A DNA stretch of 64,000 nt, taken from SB25 sp029560875. GTDB taxonomy: Bacteria; Bacteroidota; Bacteroidia; Bacteroidales; Tenuifilaceae. Made by a program: the position numbers and the translations under genes. Numbering within the stretch: position 1 is the first letter of the stretch; each line of letters starts with the position of its first letter. Location of the stretch: contig DAOOPM010000003.1 in assembly GCA_035388225.1 (NCBI GenBank), positions 123,489 through 187,488 on the forward strand, in the 5' to 3' direction. The notes under the pieces were generated by a model. The model was not told the DNA's origin. It was given only the letters and a program-made list of their open reading frames with translations, and ran no database searches. Positions 17,669 to 26,043 of the stretch are shown here, piece by piece.

Positions 17669-19963
17669 ATGAAGATAAAAATGAATATTCGTCAGAAAAT
17701 TTTGGTTTACATACTAGGTGTAGCCGTATTGCTTTTTGCAGTAATATTCTTTTTCATCAGTTCATCGGCAAGGCGAATTGCCTATGACCAATCAATAAAA
17801 CTAACCGATAGTTACGCACGGCAATATGCCTTGAATATTGAGGGACTCCTCAACCAGGATTTTGCTGTTATGAGAACGATGTCTCACGCATTTATGGAGT
17901 ACAAACAACTTCCTTTTGAGAAATGGCAGGAGTTGATATACCCAATGTACAACAGGGTAATGCAAACAACAACACATGTTGATGCGATATGGGATAGCTG
18001 GGAGTTAAGCAATTTAGACCCCAAGTGGGATAAACCATTCGGCAGACATTTCTACATTGTATATAAGCGTAATGGGGTAATATCATCAAAAAGTGAAATA
18101 AGAAGTTTGGCTGGCGACCCTCCAACCTATGGTTACATGAAAAGTGTGGCTAAAGAAATTATTGTTGAACCCTATGTTTCAGCACTGCAAGAAGGGCAGA
18201 TGATGACCACTCTTTCTTCTCCTTTTTTAGAGAATGGAAAATTTATTGGACTTGTTGGCGCAGACCTTATATTAACTCGTTTTCAGGAAATTGTTGGAGA
18301 AATTAAACCCTATCCAAATAGTTATGCCTTTTTGATTTCGCACGGAGGAAACTTTATTGCACATCCCGATACATCTATCTTTAAGAAAAACATAAAGGAT
18401 AAACTTCCTGAACTCGACAATACTTTCAATTTTCTCAATAACATCCAGAAGGGTAAGACCTTCAATTTTATTACCAACAATAGCAAAGGCGAACGAATGT
18501 ATTATTCTGTAGCGCCTATCAATATTGGCAATACAGGCACACCTTGGGCTGTTGGTATTGTGGTGCCCATAAACGACATAATGGCCGATGCAAACAGAAA
18601 TTATAATTTGAGTATTCTTATAGGATTTATTGGTCTTTTATTGCTTATTGTAATAATTTTTATTGTTACCAATAGCATCACAATTCCTGTTAAAAAGATT
18701 ACCGAATTGCTTCAAGAGGTCGCTAAGGGTAAAATCGATAAAAGCATGGGCATTAAACTTAACACTGGTGATGAAATTGCCATAATGGCCGATGCTCTAA
18801 CGGAATCAATAAAAGGTATTAATGCCAAAACAGAATTTGCCCGCGAAATTGGTTCTGGGAACCTTGAGGCAAGAGTTGAGTTATTGAGTAACGAGGATTT
18901 GTTGGGTAAGTCGTTAATCGAAATGCGCGATAACCTTAAGCATGCAAGAGTTGAGGAGGAGAATCGGAAAATTGAAGAGGAGAAGAAAAAATGGGTTAAC
19001 GAAGGTCTTGCGAAGTTTGGAGATATTCTTCGTCAAAACAACGATAATTTAGGTCTGCTTTGCGATGAAATCACCAAAAACCTAGTTTGGTATCTGAATG
19101 CTTCAATTGGTGGAATTTTTATACTTAATGAGAATAAAGAAACCAACGATAAAACTTTCGATATGGTTTCCGCATTTGCTTATGATAGAAAGCGCTTCCT
19201 TAACAAATCATACCATTTTGCAGAGGGATTAATTGGTGCTTGTGCAGCAGAGCGTGATATTGTTATGCTTACAGAGATTCCTCAGGAATATATTGAGATT
19301 ACATCTGGATTAGGCGATTCTAATCCAAACTTCTTATTCTTGATTCCTCTTATTACCGAGGAGCAGGTAATGGGTGTTATTGAAATTGCATCGTTAAGAA
19401 AGTTTCAGGAACACGAGGTTGGTTTTGTGCGCGAACTTGCAAAAAGCATTGCAACAACACTCCACTCCGTTAAGGTAAACGCCTTAACCTCTGAACTGTT
19501 TATGAAGTCTAAGGAACAGGCTGAAATGATGGCAGCCCAGGAGGAGGAGATGCGTCAGAACATGGAGGAACTTCAGGCTACACAGGAGGAAGCTGCCCGC
19601 AAAACCTTTGAACTTGAGGGTTTGGTTAGCGCATTGAACGCTTCATCGTTTGTTATGGAGTACGATATTAATGGTTTTGTTACCTCTATCAATGAGGGTT
19701 ATTTAAAACTTATTGGTGCAAAGCGCGATGACGTAATTGGAATGCATCATACCGATGGAATTGTAATGTCCGATACCGATAAGGGCGATTATACTAAATT
19801 CTGGGCCGATTTAATGAAAGGCATAATTAAGAAACGCAAAACAAAACTAGCCATTAAGGGTGAAGAGTTTATACTGCTCGAAACCTATACCCCAATTTTC
19901 GACCAACACGGAGATGTTTATAAGGTTCTGAAAATTGCTACTGATATAACAAATATCTTATAG
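17669..19963 (+). CDS. Membrane sensor protein: dCACHE-HAMP-GAF-PAS without an output domain
   Basis: 764 residues. A first membrane helix (13-31), a large periplasmic region to about 312 with double-CACHE features (VGADLILTRFQEI, AFLISHGGNFIAHP) and a second helix (313-335) are followed by a HAMP linker (335-390). The cytoplasmic part holds a GAF domain (about 450-600), a coiled coil (AQEEEMRQNMEELQATQEEAA) and a PAS domain (650-764) ending at KIATDITNIL. No kinase, cyclase or MCP signalling module follows; the stop comes right after the PAS domain. It presumably senses a small extracellular ligand and passes the signal to another protein. It is divergent, 170 bases away, from the cNMP histidine kinase. 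Confidence 0.88.
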   Translation: MKIKMNIRQKILVYILGVAVLLFAVIFFFISSSARRIAYDQSIKLTDSYARQYALNIEGLLNQDFAVMRTMSHAFMEYKQLPFEKWQELIYPMYNRVMQTTTHVDAIWDSWELSNLDPKWDKPFGRHFYIVYKRNGVISSKSEIRSLAGDPPTYGYMKSVAKEIIVEPYVSALQEGQMMTTLSSPFLENGKFIGLVGADLILTRFQEIVGEIKPYPNSYAFLISHGGNFIAHPDTSIFKKNIKDKLPELDNTFNFLNNIQKGKTFNFITNNSKGERMYYSVAPINIGNTGTPWAVGIVVPINDIMADANRNYNLSILIGFIGLLLLIVIIFIVTNSITIPVKKITELLQEVAKGKIDKSMGIKLNTGDEIAIMADALTESIKGINAKTEFAREIGSGNLEARVELLSNEDLLGKSLIEMRDNLKHARVEEENRKIEEEKKKWVNEGLAKFGDILRQNNDNLGLLCDEITKNLVWYLNASIGGIFILNENKETNDKTFDMVSAFAYDRKRFLNKSYHFAEGLIGACAAERDIVMLTEIPQEYIEITSGLGDSNPNFLFLIPLITEEQVMGVIEIASLRKFQEHEVGFVRELAKSIATTLHSVKVNALTSELFMKSKEQAEMMAAQEEEMRQNMEELQATQEEAARKTFELEGLVSALNASSFVMEYDINGFVTSINEGYLKLIGAKRDDVIGMHHTDGIVMSDTDKGDYTKFWADLMKGIIKKRKTKLAIKGEEFILLETYTPIFDQHGDVYKVLKIATDITNIL

Positions 19964-19985
19964 AAACAAGATGTCTGTAAATGAT

Positions 19986-20014
19986 AAAAGCGCAAAATTC
20001 AATTTTGCGCTTTT
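19986..20014. terminator. Bidirectional terminator between the CACHE sensor and kbl
   Basis: Two perfect 14-base arms around a single C (AAAAGCGCAAAATT and its complement) end in a T-run on both strands. It lies between two convergent genes. Confidence 0.85.
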
Positions 20015-20038
20015 TGCTTTATATGATTTCTAATTACT

Positions 20039-21235
20039 CTAAATCACTCCCAGTTTCTTTCCAACCTTAGTGAATTTCTCAATGGCAAACAGAATGTTCT
20101 CCTTGCTGTGAGCAGCACTAATTTGAACACGGATACGTGCTTTGCCCTTTGGAACAACAGGATAGTAGAAACCAATTACGTAAATTCCTTCCTCTAGCAA
20201 TGCTGCAGCAAATTCCTGCGATAATTTTGCATCGTTTGGTAGGTGACCGAATAGCACTGGGGTAATTGGGTGAACACCATCAACAATTCTAAACCCTGCC
20301 TCTTTCATTCCTTTGCGGAATAACTCGGTATTTTCCCAAAGTTTATCGCGCAGTTCAGTGGTTTCCGACAGCATATTTAGCACAGCTAAAGTTGCACCAG
20401 AAATTGAAGGCATTAATGAGTTTGAGAATAGGTAAGGACGTGAACGCTGACGTAGCATATCAACAATCTCTCTACGGCCAGATATACATCCACCCGATGC
20501 TCCTCCTAAAGCTTTACCAAATGTGGTTGAGATAATATCAACACGGCCCATAGCATTGCAGTACTCGTGTGTACCACGACCAGTTTTACCAACAAAACCA
20601 GTAGCGTGAGAGTCGTCAACCATTACCATTGCGTCGTACTTATCGGCTAGGTCGCAAACCTTGTCAACCTGAGCAATAATTCCATCCATAGAGAATACGC
20701 CATCAGTAACAATCATCTTATAACGGCACTTTGAAGCCTCCTGTAGAACACGCTCCAAATCGGCCATATCATTGTTTTTGTAGCGAAAACGCTGAGCTTT
20801 ACAAAGTCTAACGCCATCAATAATTGATGCGTGGTTCAGTTCATCGGAAATAATTGCATCCTCTTCGCCCAATACTGGCTCGAAAATACCGCCGTTAGCA
20901 TCGAAAGCAGAGGAGTAAAGAATTGTATCCTCGGTTCCAAGGAATTCGCTGATTTTATTCTCAAGTTCTTTATGTAAACTTTGAGTTCCGCAGATAAAGC
21001 GAACCGATGACATACCAAAACCCCATTGCTCAAGAGCCTTTTTCCCAGCCTCCATTACTTTTGGGTGTGATGATAGCCCTAGATAGTTATTTGCGCAGAA
21101 GTTGAGAACTTTTTTGCCATTTGCCATAATCTCAACTCCCTGAGGGGTGCTTATAATGCGTTCAGTCTTGTAAAGACCCTCGTTCTTTATGGATTCAAGC
21201 TGCTTTTGCAGATCTTCTTTTATTTTTCCGTACAT
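20039..21235 (-). CDS. kbl: Glycine C-acetyltransferase (2-amino-3-ketobutyrate CoA ligase)
   Basis: 398 residues, full family length. It is a PLP enzyme of the alpha-oxoamine synthase family: VDDSHATGFVGKTGRGTHEYC, then TTFGKALGGASGG with the PLP lysine Lys241. The N-terminus MYGKIKEDLQKQLESIKNEGLYKTERII matches Kbl better than BioF or serine palmitoyltransferase. It cleaves 2-amino-3-ketobutyrate with CoA to glycine and acetyl-CoA in threonine breakdown. Threonine dehydrogenase, its usual partner, is not adjacent. A convergent terminator closes the transcript. Confidence 0.93.
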   Translation of the reverse strand: MYGKIKEDLQKQLESIKNEGLYKTERIISTPQGVEIMANGKKVLNFCANNYLGLSSHPKVMEAGKKALEQWGFGMSSVRFICGTQSLHKELENKISEFLGTEDTILYSSAFDANGGIFEPVLGEEDAIISDELNHASIIDGVRLCKAQRFRYKNNDMADLERVLQEASKCRYKMIVTDGVFSMDGIIAQVDKVCDLADKYDAMVMVDDSHATGFVGKTGRGTHEYCNAMGRVDIISTTFGKALGGASGGCISGRREIVDMLRQRSRPYLFSNSLMPSISGATLAVLNMLSETTELRDKLWENTELFRKGMKEAGFRIVDGVHPITPVLFGHLPNDAKLSQEFAAALLEEGIYVIGFYYPVVPKGKARIRVQISAAHSKENILFAIEKFTKVGKKLGVI

Positions 21236-21262
21236 AATTCAGAATTTTTTGTCAGATGCACA

Positions 21263-21270
21263 CAAAGGTA
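21263..21270 (-). promoter_or_regulatory. Candidate -7 element of kbl
   Basis: Reads TACCTTTG on the minus strand, an exact TAnnTTTG match, 27 bases before the kbl start codon. No convincing -33 box. Confidence 0.5.
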
Positions 21271-21494
21271 AGAGAAATATGTTTTGACCGATAATTTTTT
21301 TTTGTATTCTACAACATCATGAAAATCAGCAATAATAAGCATTTTGAATTGTTTTATGGTTAACTAGTTAACAATCAGAGAACAAAAATTTAAAGTTATT
21401 TGCGAATAGAGTTGCATTTTTGATATTATTACTTATATTCGCAAGTTGTAAGCCTTTCATAAACAGGTTCTAAACTTTCAAATACAAATGCATT

Positions 21495-22229
21495 ATGCCT
21501 TACCGTCGTTTACCCAACACCGATAGTGCCAGGATTAGGGCTCTAAAGGCCGCTTACGATAAGGGAAAATCAATACCTCCCTTTCAGTTAGCTTACTCGC
21601 AAAGTACCTTTGCAAAAGTTGAACTATTTATAAACTCGTTCGAGAAGGCGATGGCGCATTATAAAGCGGCATACAACCATCAGGTTGAAAAAGGGAAAGA
21701 TTACTTACAGTTGATGAAGAAGGCCAAGCTTTACCTGTCGCACTTTATTCAGGTTCTGAATATGGCCATTAATAGGGGAGAGCTACAGCCTACGGTGCGA
21801 GAGATATATGGAATGGATTTGGACGAAGGCAGGCTTCCATCCTTAAATACTGAAAAGGATTTAATTGAATGGGGCAAAAAGATTATTGATGGCGAAATGG
21901 CCCGTATGCGCAAAAACCAAGCTCCAATTACAAACCCAACAATAGCTGTTGTAAAAGTACGTTACGAGCAGTTTATTGAATCGTACAATCATCAAAAAAT
22001 ACTTCAGCAGAATACTCAACGTACACTTAAAGAATTAAACACCCTGCGCACTAAAGCAGACGAAATAATTCTTAGCATTTGGAACGAGGTTGAGGCAAGC
22101 TACGCGGAATTACCCGATGACGAAAGACGTGAAAAAGCAACGGAGTACGGCTTAACTTACGTTTACCGCAAAAACGAAATAAAAGGTCTAAAGTTGCTTG
22201 ACAGGTCGCTGCCTAGTCTGTTTAGTTGA
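21495..22229 (+). CDS. Conserved-looking helical protein of unknown function
   Basis: I do not recognise this 244-residue protein as a named family. It has no signal peptide and no membrane segment, and it appears mostly alpha-helical and charged. It opens MPYRRLPNTDSARIRALKAAYDKG, has a central GMDLDEGRLPSL loop, and a coiled-coil-like helix (HQKILQQNTQRTLKELNTLRTKADEII) before ASYAELPDDERREKATEYGLTYVYRK. Codon use looks like its neighbours and the frame is uninterrupted, so it is very likely a real gene. It is monocistronic and converges on the CPBP protease gene. Confidence 0.8.
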   Translation: MPYRRLPNTDSARIRALKAAYDKGKSIPPFQLAYSQSTFAKVELFINSFEKAMAHYKAAYNHQVEKGKDYLQLMKKAKLYLSHFIQVLNMAINRGELQPTVREIYGMDLDEGRLPSLNTEKDLIEWGKKIIDGEMARMRKNQAPITNPTIAVVKVRYEQFIESYNHQKILQQNTQRTLKELNTLRTKADEIILSIWNEVEASYAELPDDERREKATEYGLTYVYRKNEIKGLKLLDRSLPSLFS

Positions 22230-22263
22230 TTGTGATTTATGATGAGTTATAGTTTGTGAGGAA

Positions 22264-23178
22264 TTATTCTCCTCCCACTAATTCTTGTTTTGGAACTTCG
22301 GTATTTTCTTCCTTCAATTTCATCAGCAAAACGGCAACGGTAACAAGACTAATTAAACCTATCGGCCACAGGTAGGTTAATCCACCAACATCTTCTACTT
22401 TTGAGTCCAATGCACCAGAGCCAAGCACCATAAAGCCAATGGTTGCAATGCTGTTGTTTACAAAATGGGCAATTATTGGCAGCCATATACTTCCACTCCA
22501 AGTATACATAAACCCAAACATTACTCCCAGTGCAAAACGAGGAATAAAACCTTTGAATTGCATATGAAATGCACTAAATATTAAGGCTGAAATTAAAATG
22601 CCCCAAATTTGACTCTTTGTAATATTTGCAAAATGCTTCTGAATAATACCCCTAAATATTAACTCTTCGCCAATAGCAGGAAGAACGGCTATCATAAATA
22701 GGTTTAGAAGCAATACCGCGACACTATTTGTGGTAAGAAATGCCTTTGTGAGTTCCTCGGCTTTTAGTTCCATATCAACCATCCACTGAGCCAAAGGAAT
22801 CTGCTCGTTTAACGAACCAAGAAAATTAATTCCTGGTAAAGCGACAGCCATTGTGAAAATTACAAGAATCAAACTTTTTAGGTTGAATTTTCTGAATCCA
22901 ATATATTCCCAAGGTTTCAGGGAAAACATGTAAGCCAAAAAGAATCCTGGGAAAACAAACATCCCTATTGATTGCATTATTTGCATAACTTTAAGTGCCC
23001 CTATCGATTCTGCATTAATAGCCATACTTGAGAGCATGGTTAAACCATCTACTCCATATATTGCAACTATGAGTGCAGTTCCAAGAAATGAGAAAAGTAG
23101 TGCGCTAAATAGTGCCAAAAAAAACATTACAAGTAGTTTCTTCCCGTCGGAAAGTGAGGCTAACGATGCTTTTATCAT
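22264..23178 (-). CDS. CPBP family intramembrane metalloprotease
   Basis: 304 residues with about eight membrane helices. The three CPBP/Abi motifs are visible: EELIFRG (Glu171-Glu172, Arg176), SAFHMQF with His205, and AHFVNNS with His238 and Asn242. These are the residues of Rce1/CAAX-type glutamic intramembrane proteases. The substrate in bacteria of this kind is unknown; some members relate to bacteriocin self-immunity or surface protein anchoring, and nothing nearby points to either. Confidence 0.9.
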   Translation of the reverse strand: MIKASLASLSDGKKLLVMFFLALFSALLFSFLGTALIVAIYGVDGLTMLSSMAINAESIGALKVMQIMQSIGMFVFPGFFLAYMFSLKPWEYIGFRKFNLKSLILVIFTMAVALPGINFLGSLNEQIPLAQWMVDMELKAEELTKAFLTTNSVAVLLLNLFMIAVLPAIGEELIFRGIIQKHFANITKSQIWGILISALIFSAFHMQFKGFIPRFALGVMFGFMYTWSGSIWLPIIAHFVNNSIATIGFMVLGSGALDSKVEDVGGLTYLWPIGLISLVTVAVLLMKLKEENTEVPKQELVGGE

Positions 23179-23305
23179 AAATCTGATTTTTAATTCACAA
23201 ACCTAATTCTTTATTTTTTGAGAACAAAATGGGGTGATATGGAGTTGTGGAGTAATGGAGTAATGTTTTGAGTCACTCCATTTATCCAATACTCCAACAA
23301 ATTAG

Positions 23306-23313
23306 TATTTTTG
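23306..23313 (+). promoter_or_regulatory. Candidate -7 element of the tRNA-dihydrouridine synthase gene
   Basis: TATTTTTG matches TAnnTTTG, 14 bases before the chosen ATG. It lies inside the longer in-frame extension, arguing against the upstream start. The -33 position has TTTA rather than TTTG. Confidence 0.45.
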
Positions 23314-23327
23314 CTTCGAAATTTTTA

Positions 23328-24353
23328 ATGAATATGAAGATAGGTTCGGTTGATTTGGGTGATAGACCTTTGCTTTTGGCACCAATGGAGGATGTTACAG
23401 ACCCTTCGTTCCGCTTTATGTGCAAGCATTTTGGGGCAGATATGATGTACACCGAATTTATTAATGCCGATGGGTTAATTCGCGATGCTGGAAGTAGCGT
23501 TGCAAAACTCAACATTTACGATTACGAACGTCCAATAGGGATTCAACTCTATGGACATATAATTGAGAGTATGGTTGAGGCGGCAAGGGTTGCTACCTCA
23601 GCAACCCCCGAAATTATTGACATTAACTTTGGTTGTCCTGTAAAGAAGATTGCTAACCGCGGTGCAGGTTCCGGGATGATGCGCGATGTTCCTAAAATGG
23701 TAGAGATGACGAAGCAGATTGTTAATGCTACGCATTTGCCTGTTACCGTTAAAACCCGACTTGGTTGGGACGAGGAGTCAAAAAACATTGTTGAGATAGC
23801 GGAGCGATTACAAGATGTTGGAATAAAAGCGCTAACCATTCACGGTAGAACTAGAGCGCAGCTCTACACAGGCAAAGCCGATTGGACATTAATTGGCGAG
23901 GTCAAGAACAATCCCCGAATGAATATCCCAATTATTGGTAACGGAGATATTGATGGCCCAGAGGTTGCAAGGGAGAACTTTGAAAAGTATGGAGTTGATG
24001 CAATAATGATTGGACGGGCAACCTACGGTAGACCATGGATTTTTAAGGAGATAAAGGATTATTTGCGTACTGGCGAGAAGATGACGCCGCTTACAACTTT
24101 ACAAAAGGTTGATATTGCCAAGCAGCATTTTGGCAAATCGATGGAGATAAAGGGAGCCCGAACTGGAATTTTAGAAATGCGTAGGCATTTCTCTTGCTAC
24201 TTTAAAGGACTGCCTCACTTTAAGGAAATCCGATTAAAACTAGTCACATCAAACGATCCTGGTGAAATTATTGCATTGCTAAACGAAGTTGCCAATCGCT
24301 ATGGCGACTTTACTGTGGACGAAAGCATAAATCCATCGCCTTGGAGTAAGTAA
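23328..24353 (+). CDS. tRNA-dihydrouridine synthase (DusB-like)
   Basis: 341 residues from the chosen start. It is an FMN TIM-barrel enzyme: LLLAPMEDVTDPSFR near the N-terminus, INFGCPVKKIANRGAGSG with the catalytic Cys103, VTVKTRLGWD, LTIHGRTRAQLYTGKADW, and IIGNGDID before DAIMIGRATYGRPWIF. It reduces uridines in the tRNA D-loop using NADPH via FMN. A TAnnTTTG element precedes the ATG at 23328, whereas the first in-frame start 60 bases earlier lies upstream of this promoter. Monocistronic. Confidence 0.94.
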   Translation: MNMKIGSVDLGDRPLLLAPMEDVTDPSFRFMCKHFGADMMYTEFINADGLIRDAGSSVAKLNIYDYERPIGIQLYGHIIESMVEAARVATSATPEIIDINFGCPVKKIANRGAGSGMMRDVPKMVEMTKQIVNATHLPVTVKTRLGWDEESKNIVEIAERLQDVGIKALTIHGRTRAQLYTGKADWTLIGEVKNNPRMNIPIIGNGDIDGPEVARENFEKYGVDAIMIGRATYGRPWIFKEIKDYLRTGEKMTPLTTLQKVDIAKQHFGKSMEIKGARTGILEMRRHFSCYFKGLPHFKEIRLKLVTSNDPGEIIALLNEVANRYGDFTVDESINPSPWSK

Positions 24354-24410
24354 AATATCTACTCAACTTTAAGTTTTTGTATTAGAAAAGTTTTAGATTA
24401 AAAAATTTGA

Positions 24411-24418
24411 TATATTTG
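24411..24418 (+). promoter_or_regulatory. Candidate -7 element with a long leader for the acidic small protein
   Basis: TATATTTG matches TAnnTTTG exactly; a TTTT tract sits near the -33 position. If used, the transcript has an untranslated leader of more than 200 bases before the start codon at 24642. Confidence 0.4.
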
Positions 24419-24641
24419 CTTTATAAAACCTAAATAATTACAACTGATAAACACACAACAATTGAGACAAAACACCCCTTTGTGTATATTATTGAATCAT
24501 TTGTAAAAAAATCTCACCACAAATCACATAACTATAGTAACAAACAAAAAATTCACTAAACTTGCACACGTTGCAATTGTCAATTAAACAAACTATTTAT
24601 CAACCAAAATTTAAGGAGAACAATTATTAATTACTCTCGTG

Positions 24642-24872
24642 ATGAAGTCAAAAAATGATTTTCGGAAGTCAGTAAAGAACGACTCTTACGATTCCGATGA
24701 GTTGAAAAAAGGGAGAAAACTTCAACCTGTTAAAAAGGAAAAAAATGTAAAACGCTCTCTATTTCACGAAATTGACGAAGATGAAGACCTTGACTTGGAA
24801 TTAAGGGATTCTTTTATGGATGATGAAATTTATGATGATGATGCCTATGATGAAGATGAAGAAGATTATTAG
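24642..24872 (+). CDS. Small bipolar-charge protein of unknown function
   Basis: 76 residues from the ATG; a GTG immediately before it is in frame but less likely. The N-terminal half is strongly basic (KKGRKLQPVKKEKNVKRS) and the C-terminal half is almost entirely acidic (DEDEDLDLELRDSF, ending in repeated Asp/Glu and Tyr). There is no signal peptide or membrane segment. The layout suggests an intrinsically disordered nucleic-acid- or protein-binding factor, but I recognise no family. A good hairpin terminator follows and an AT-rich 288-base non-coding stretch precedes it, supporting a free-standing gene. Confidence 0.7.
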   Translation: MKSKNDFRKSVKNDSYDSDELKKGRKLQPVKKEKNVKRSLFHEIDEDEDLDLELRDSFMDDEIYDDDAYDEDEEDY

Positions 24873-24890
24873 TCTATAGCCTCTGGCAAA

Positions 24891-24922
24891 AGAAAAAGCC
24901 CCTGATTGGGGCTTTCTTTTTT
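24891..24922 (+). terminator. Terminator after the acidic small protein
   Basis: The stem AAAGCCCC / GGGGCTTT around TGATT is followed by a T-rich run. An A-rich left flank may also let it stop the convergent Lrp transcript. Confidence 0.8.
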
Positions 24923-24925
24923 ATA

Positions 24926-25408
24926 TTACTTTACAACACTCTTATCCTTCACGTAAACCGGACGCTCAATGGCTTGGTCGAGCGAGATAAATGTTTCAGT
25001 TCTGGAGATTCCTTGGATATTCTGAATTGTATTTACCAAAACATCCATTAAGTGCTCATTATCTCTACAGAATAGTTTAAGAAGTAACGCAAATTCTCCC
25101 GTAATAAAATGGCATTCTACCACTTCGGGCATCAGTTTTAATGCATCAATTACGCCGACGTATTGATTGGTTGATACAAGTTGAACGCCAACAAATGCGC
25201 AAACATCAAAGCCTAAGGCTTTGGGTTTAACAATCATTCGAGAACCCGCGATAATGTCCGCATCCTCCATTTTTTTTACACGTTGGTGGATTGCGGCTCC
25301 AGAAATTCCGCATTCGCGGGCAATTTCTAAGAATGGCATACGGGCATTCTTAACTAAATACGAGAGTATTTTTTGGTCAATAGCATCAACCTTGAATTTT
25401 TCCGACAT
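24926..25408 (-). CDS. Lrp/AsnC family transcriptional regulator
   Basis: 160 residues. The N-terminal winged helix-turn-helix reads DAIDQKILSYLVKNARMPFLEIARECGISGAAIHQRVKKME. The C-terminal RAM ligand-binding domain follows (VCAFVGVQLV, VVECHFITGEFALLLKLFCRDNEHL, GISRTETFISL). Such proteins form octamers that respond to amino acids. It lies 137 bases downstream of a GNAT gene and two ATP-grasp ligases on the same strand, so it could regulate or share their transcript; that link is inference. Confidence 0.93.
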   Translation of the reverse strand: MSEKFKVDAIDQKILSYLVKNARMPFLEIARECGISGAAIHQRVKKMEDADIIAGSRMIVKPKALGFDVCAFVGVQLVSTNQYVGVIDALKLMPEVVECHFITGEFALLLKLFCRDNEHLMDVLVNTIQNIQGISRTETFISLDQAIERPVYVKDKSVVK

Positions 25409-25545
25409 ATGGTTACAGTTTGGTATTTTTCCGATGCTAAAAATAATAAAATATCAGAAAACAGACCTAAAAAATACGATTTTTTTACAAATCGAAAAAA
25501 TAAGGATGTTTTAAGTACCAAATTCCATAAATAAAACGAAAAATT

Positions 25546-26031
25546 TTACTTGATAAACTTCGTAAAAATCAGTTTATCGTCGTTAACATCGTAAAAATCC
25601 TTAAGTATGGCCTCTATTTTATAACCACACTTTAAGTAAAACTGCTGGGTTGGAGTGTATAGCGGTTTTGATGATGTTTCAATATATATTCCACGACCGC
25701 CTAATTTTTCTATCTCTTTTTCCGATTCTTCAAGAATAAGTTTACCAATTCCCTTTCCTCTGTAATCGTTGTGGGTTGCAATCCAGTATAGGTCGTAACT
25801 GTTTTTTGTACAAGCTATTGGGCCAAAGCATGCATACGATATAGTTTTGCCCTCAAAATCGGCAAATACGAAAAAATACTCACTAGCGATTCCCCTCTCT
25901 ATTCTTTCTTGAATTAACTCAACAGCAACAGGTATTTCGTAATCGTAGAAGAAGCCTGTTGAGGTTACAATATCCCTTACGCTCTCAATATCTTCAAATT
26001 TTGGCTCGGTTCTAAGTGTTATTCCTTGCAT
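25546..26031 (-). CDS. GNAT family N-acetyltransferase
   Basis: 161 residues. The acetyl-CoA motif A is HNDYRGKGIGKLILEESEKE, preceded by the strand SYDLYWIAT and followed by KCGYKIEAILKDFYDVNDDKLIFTKF. It transfers an acyl group from acyl-CoA to an amine. It is the third gene of a compact operon behind two ATP-grasp ligases (12-base gap), so the acceptor may be the product of those ligases. Family analogies exist in operons that make amide-linked small molecules. The actual substrate is unknown. Confidence 0.9.
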   Translation of the reverse strand: MQGITLRTEPKFEDIESVRDIVTSTGFFYDYEIPVAVELIQERIERGIASEYFFVFADFEGKTISYACFGPIACTKNSYDLYWIATHNDYRGKGIGKLILEESEKEIEKLGGRGIYIETSSKPLYTPTQQFYLKCGYKIEAILKDFYDVNDDKLIFTKFIK

Positions 26032-26043
26032 AATCTTTTATAA

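Noticed and set aside
20039..21235. BioF (8-amino-7-oxononanoate synthase) or serine palmitoyltransferase in place of Kbl
   Set aside because: All three share the fold, but the N-terminus and the TGRGTHEYCNAMGRVD region fit Kbl best, and no biotin or sphingolipid genes are adjacent.
23268..23327. Upstream extension of the dihydrouridine synthase
   Set aside because: A TAnnTTTG element lies inside it, and family members start close to the KIGSVDLG region.
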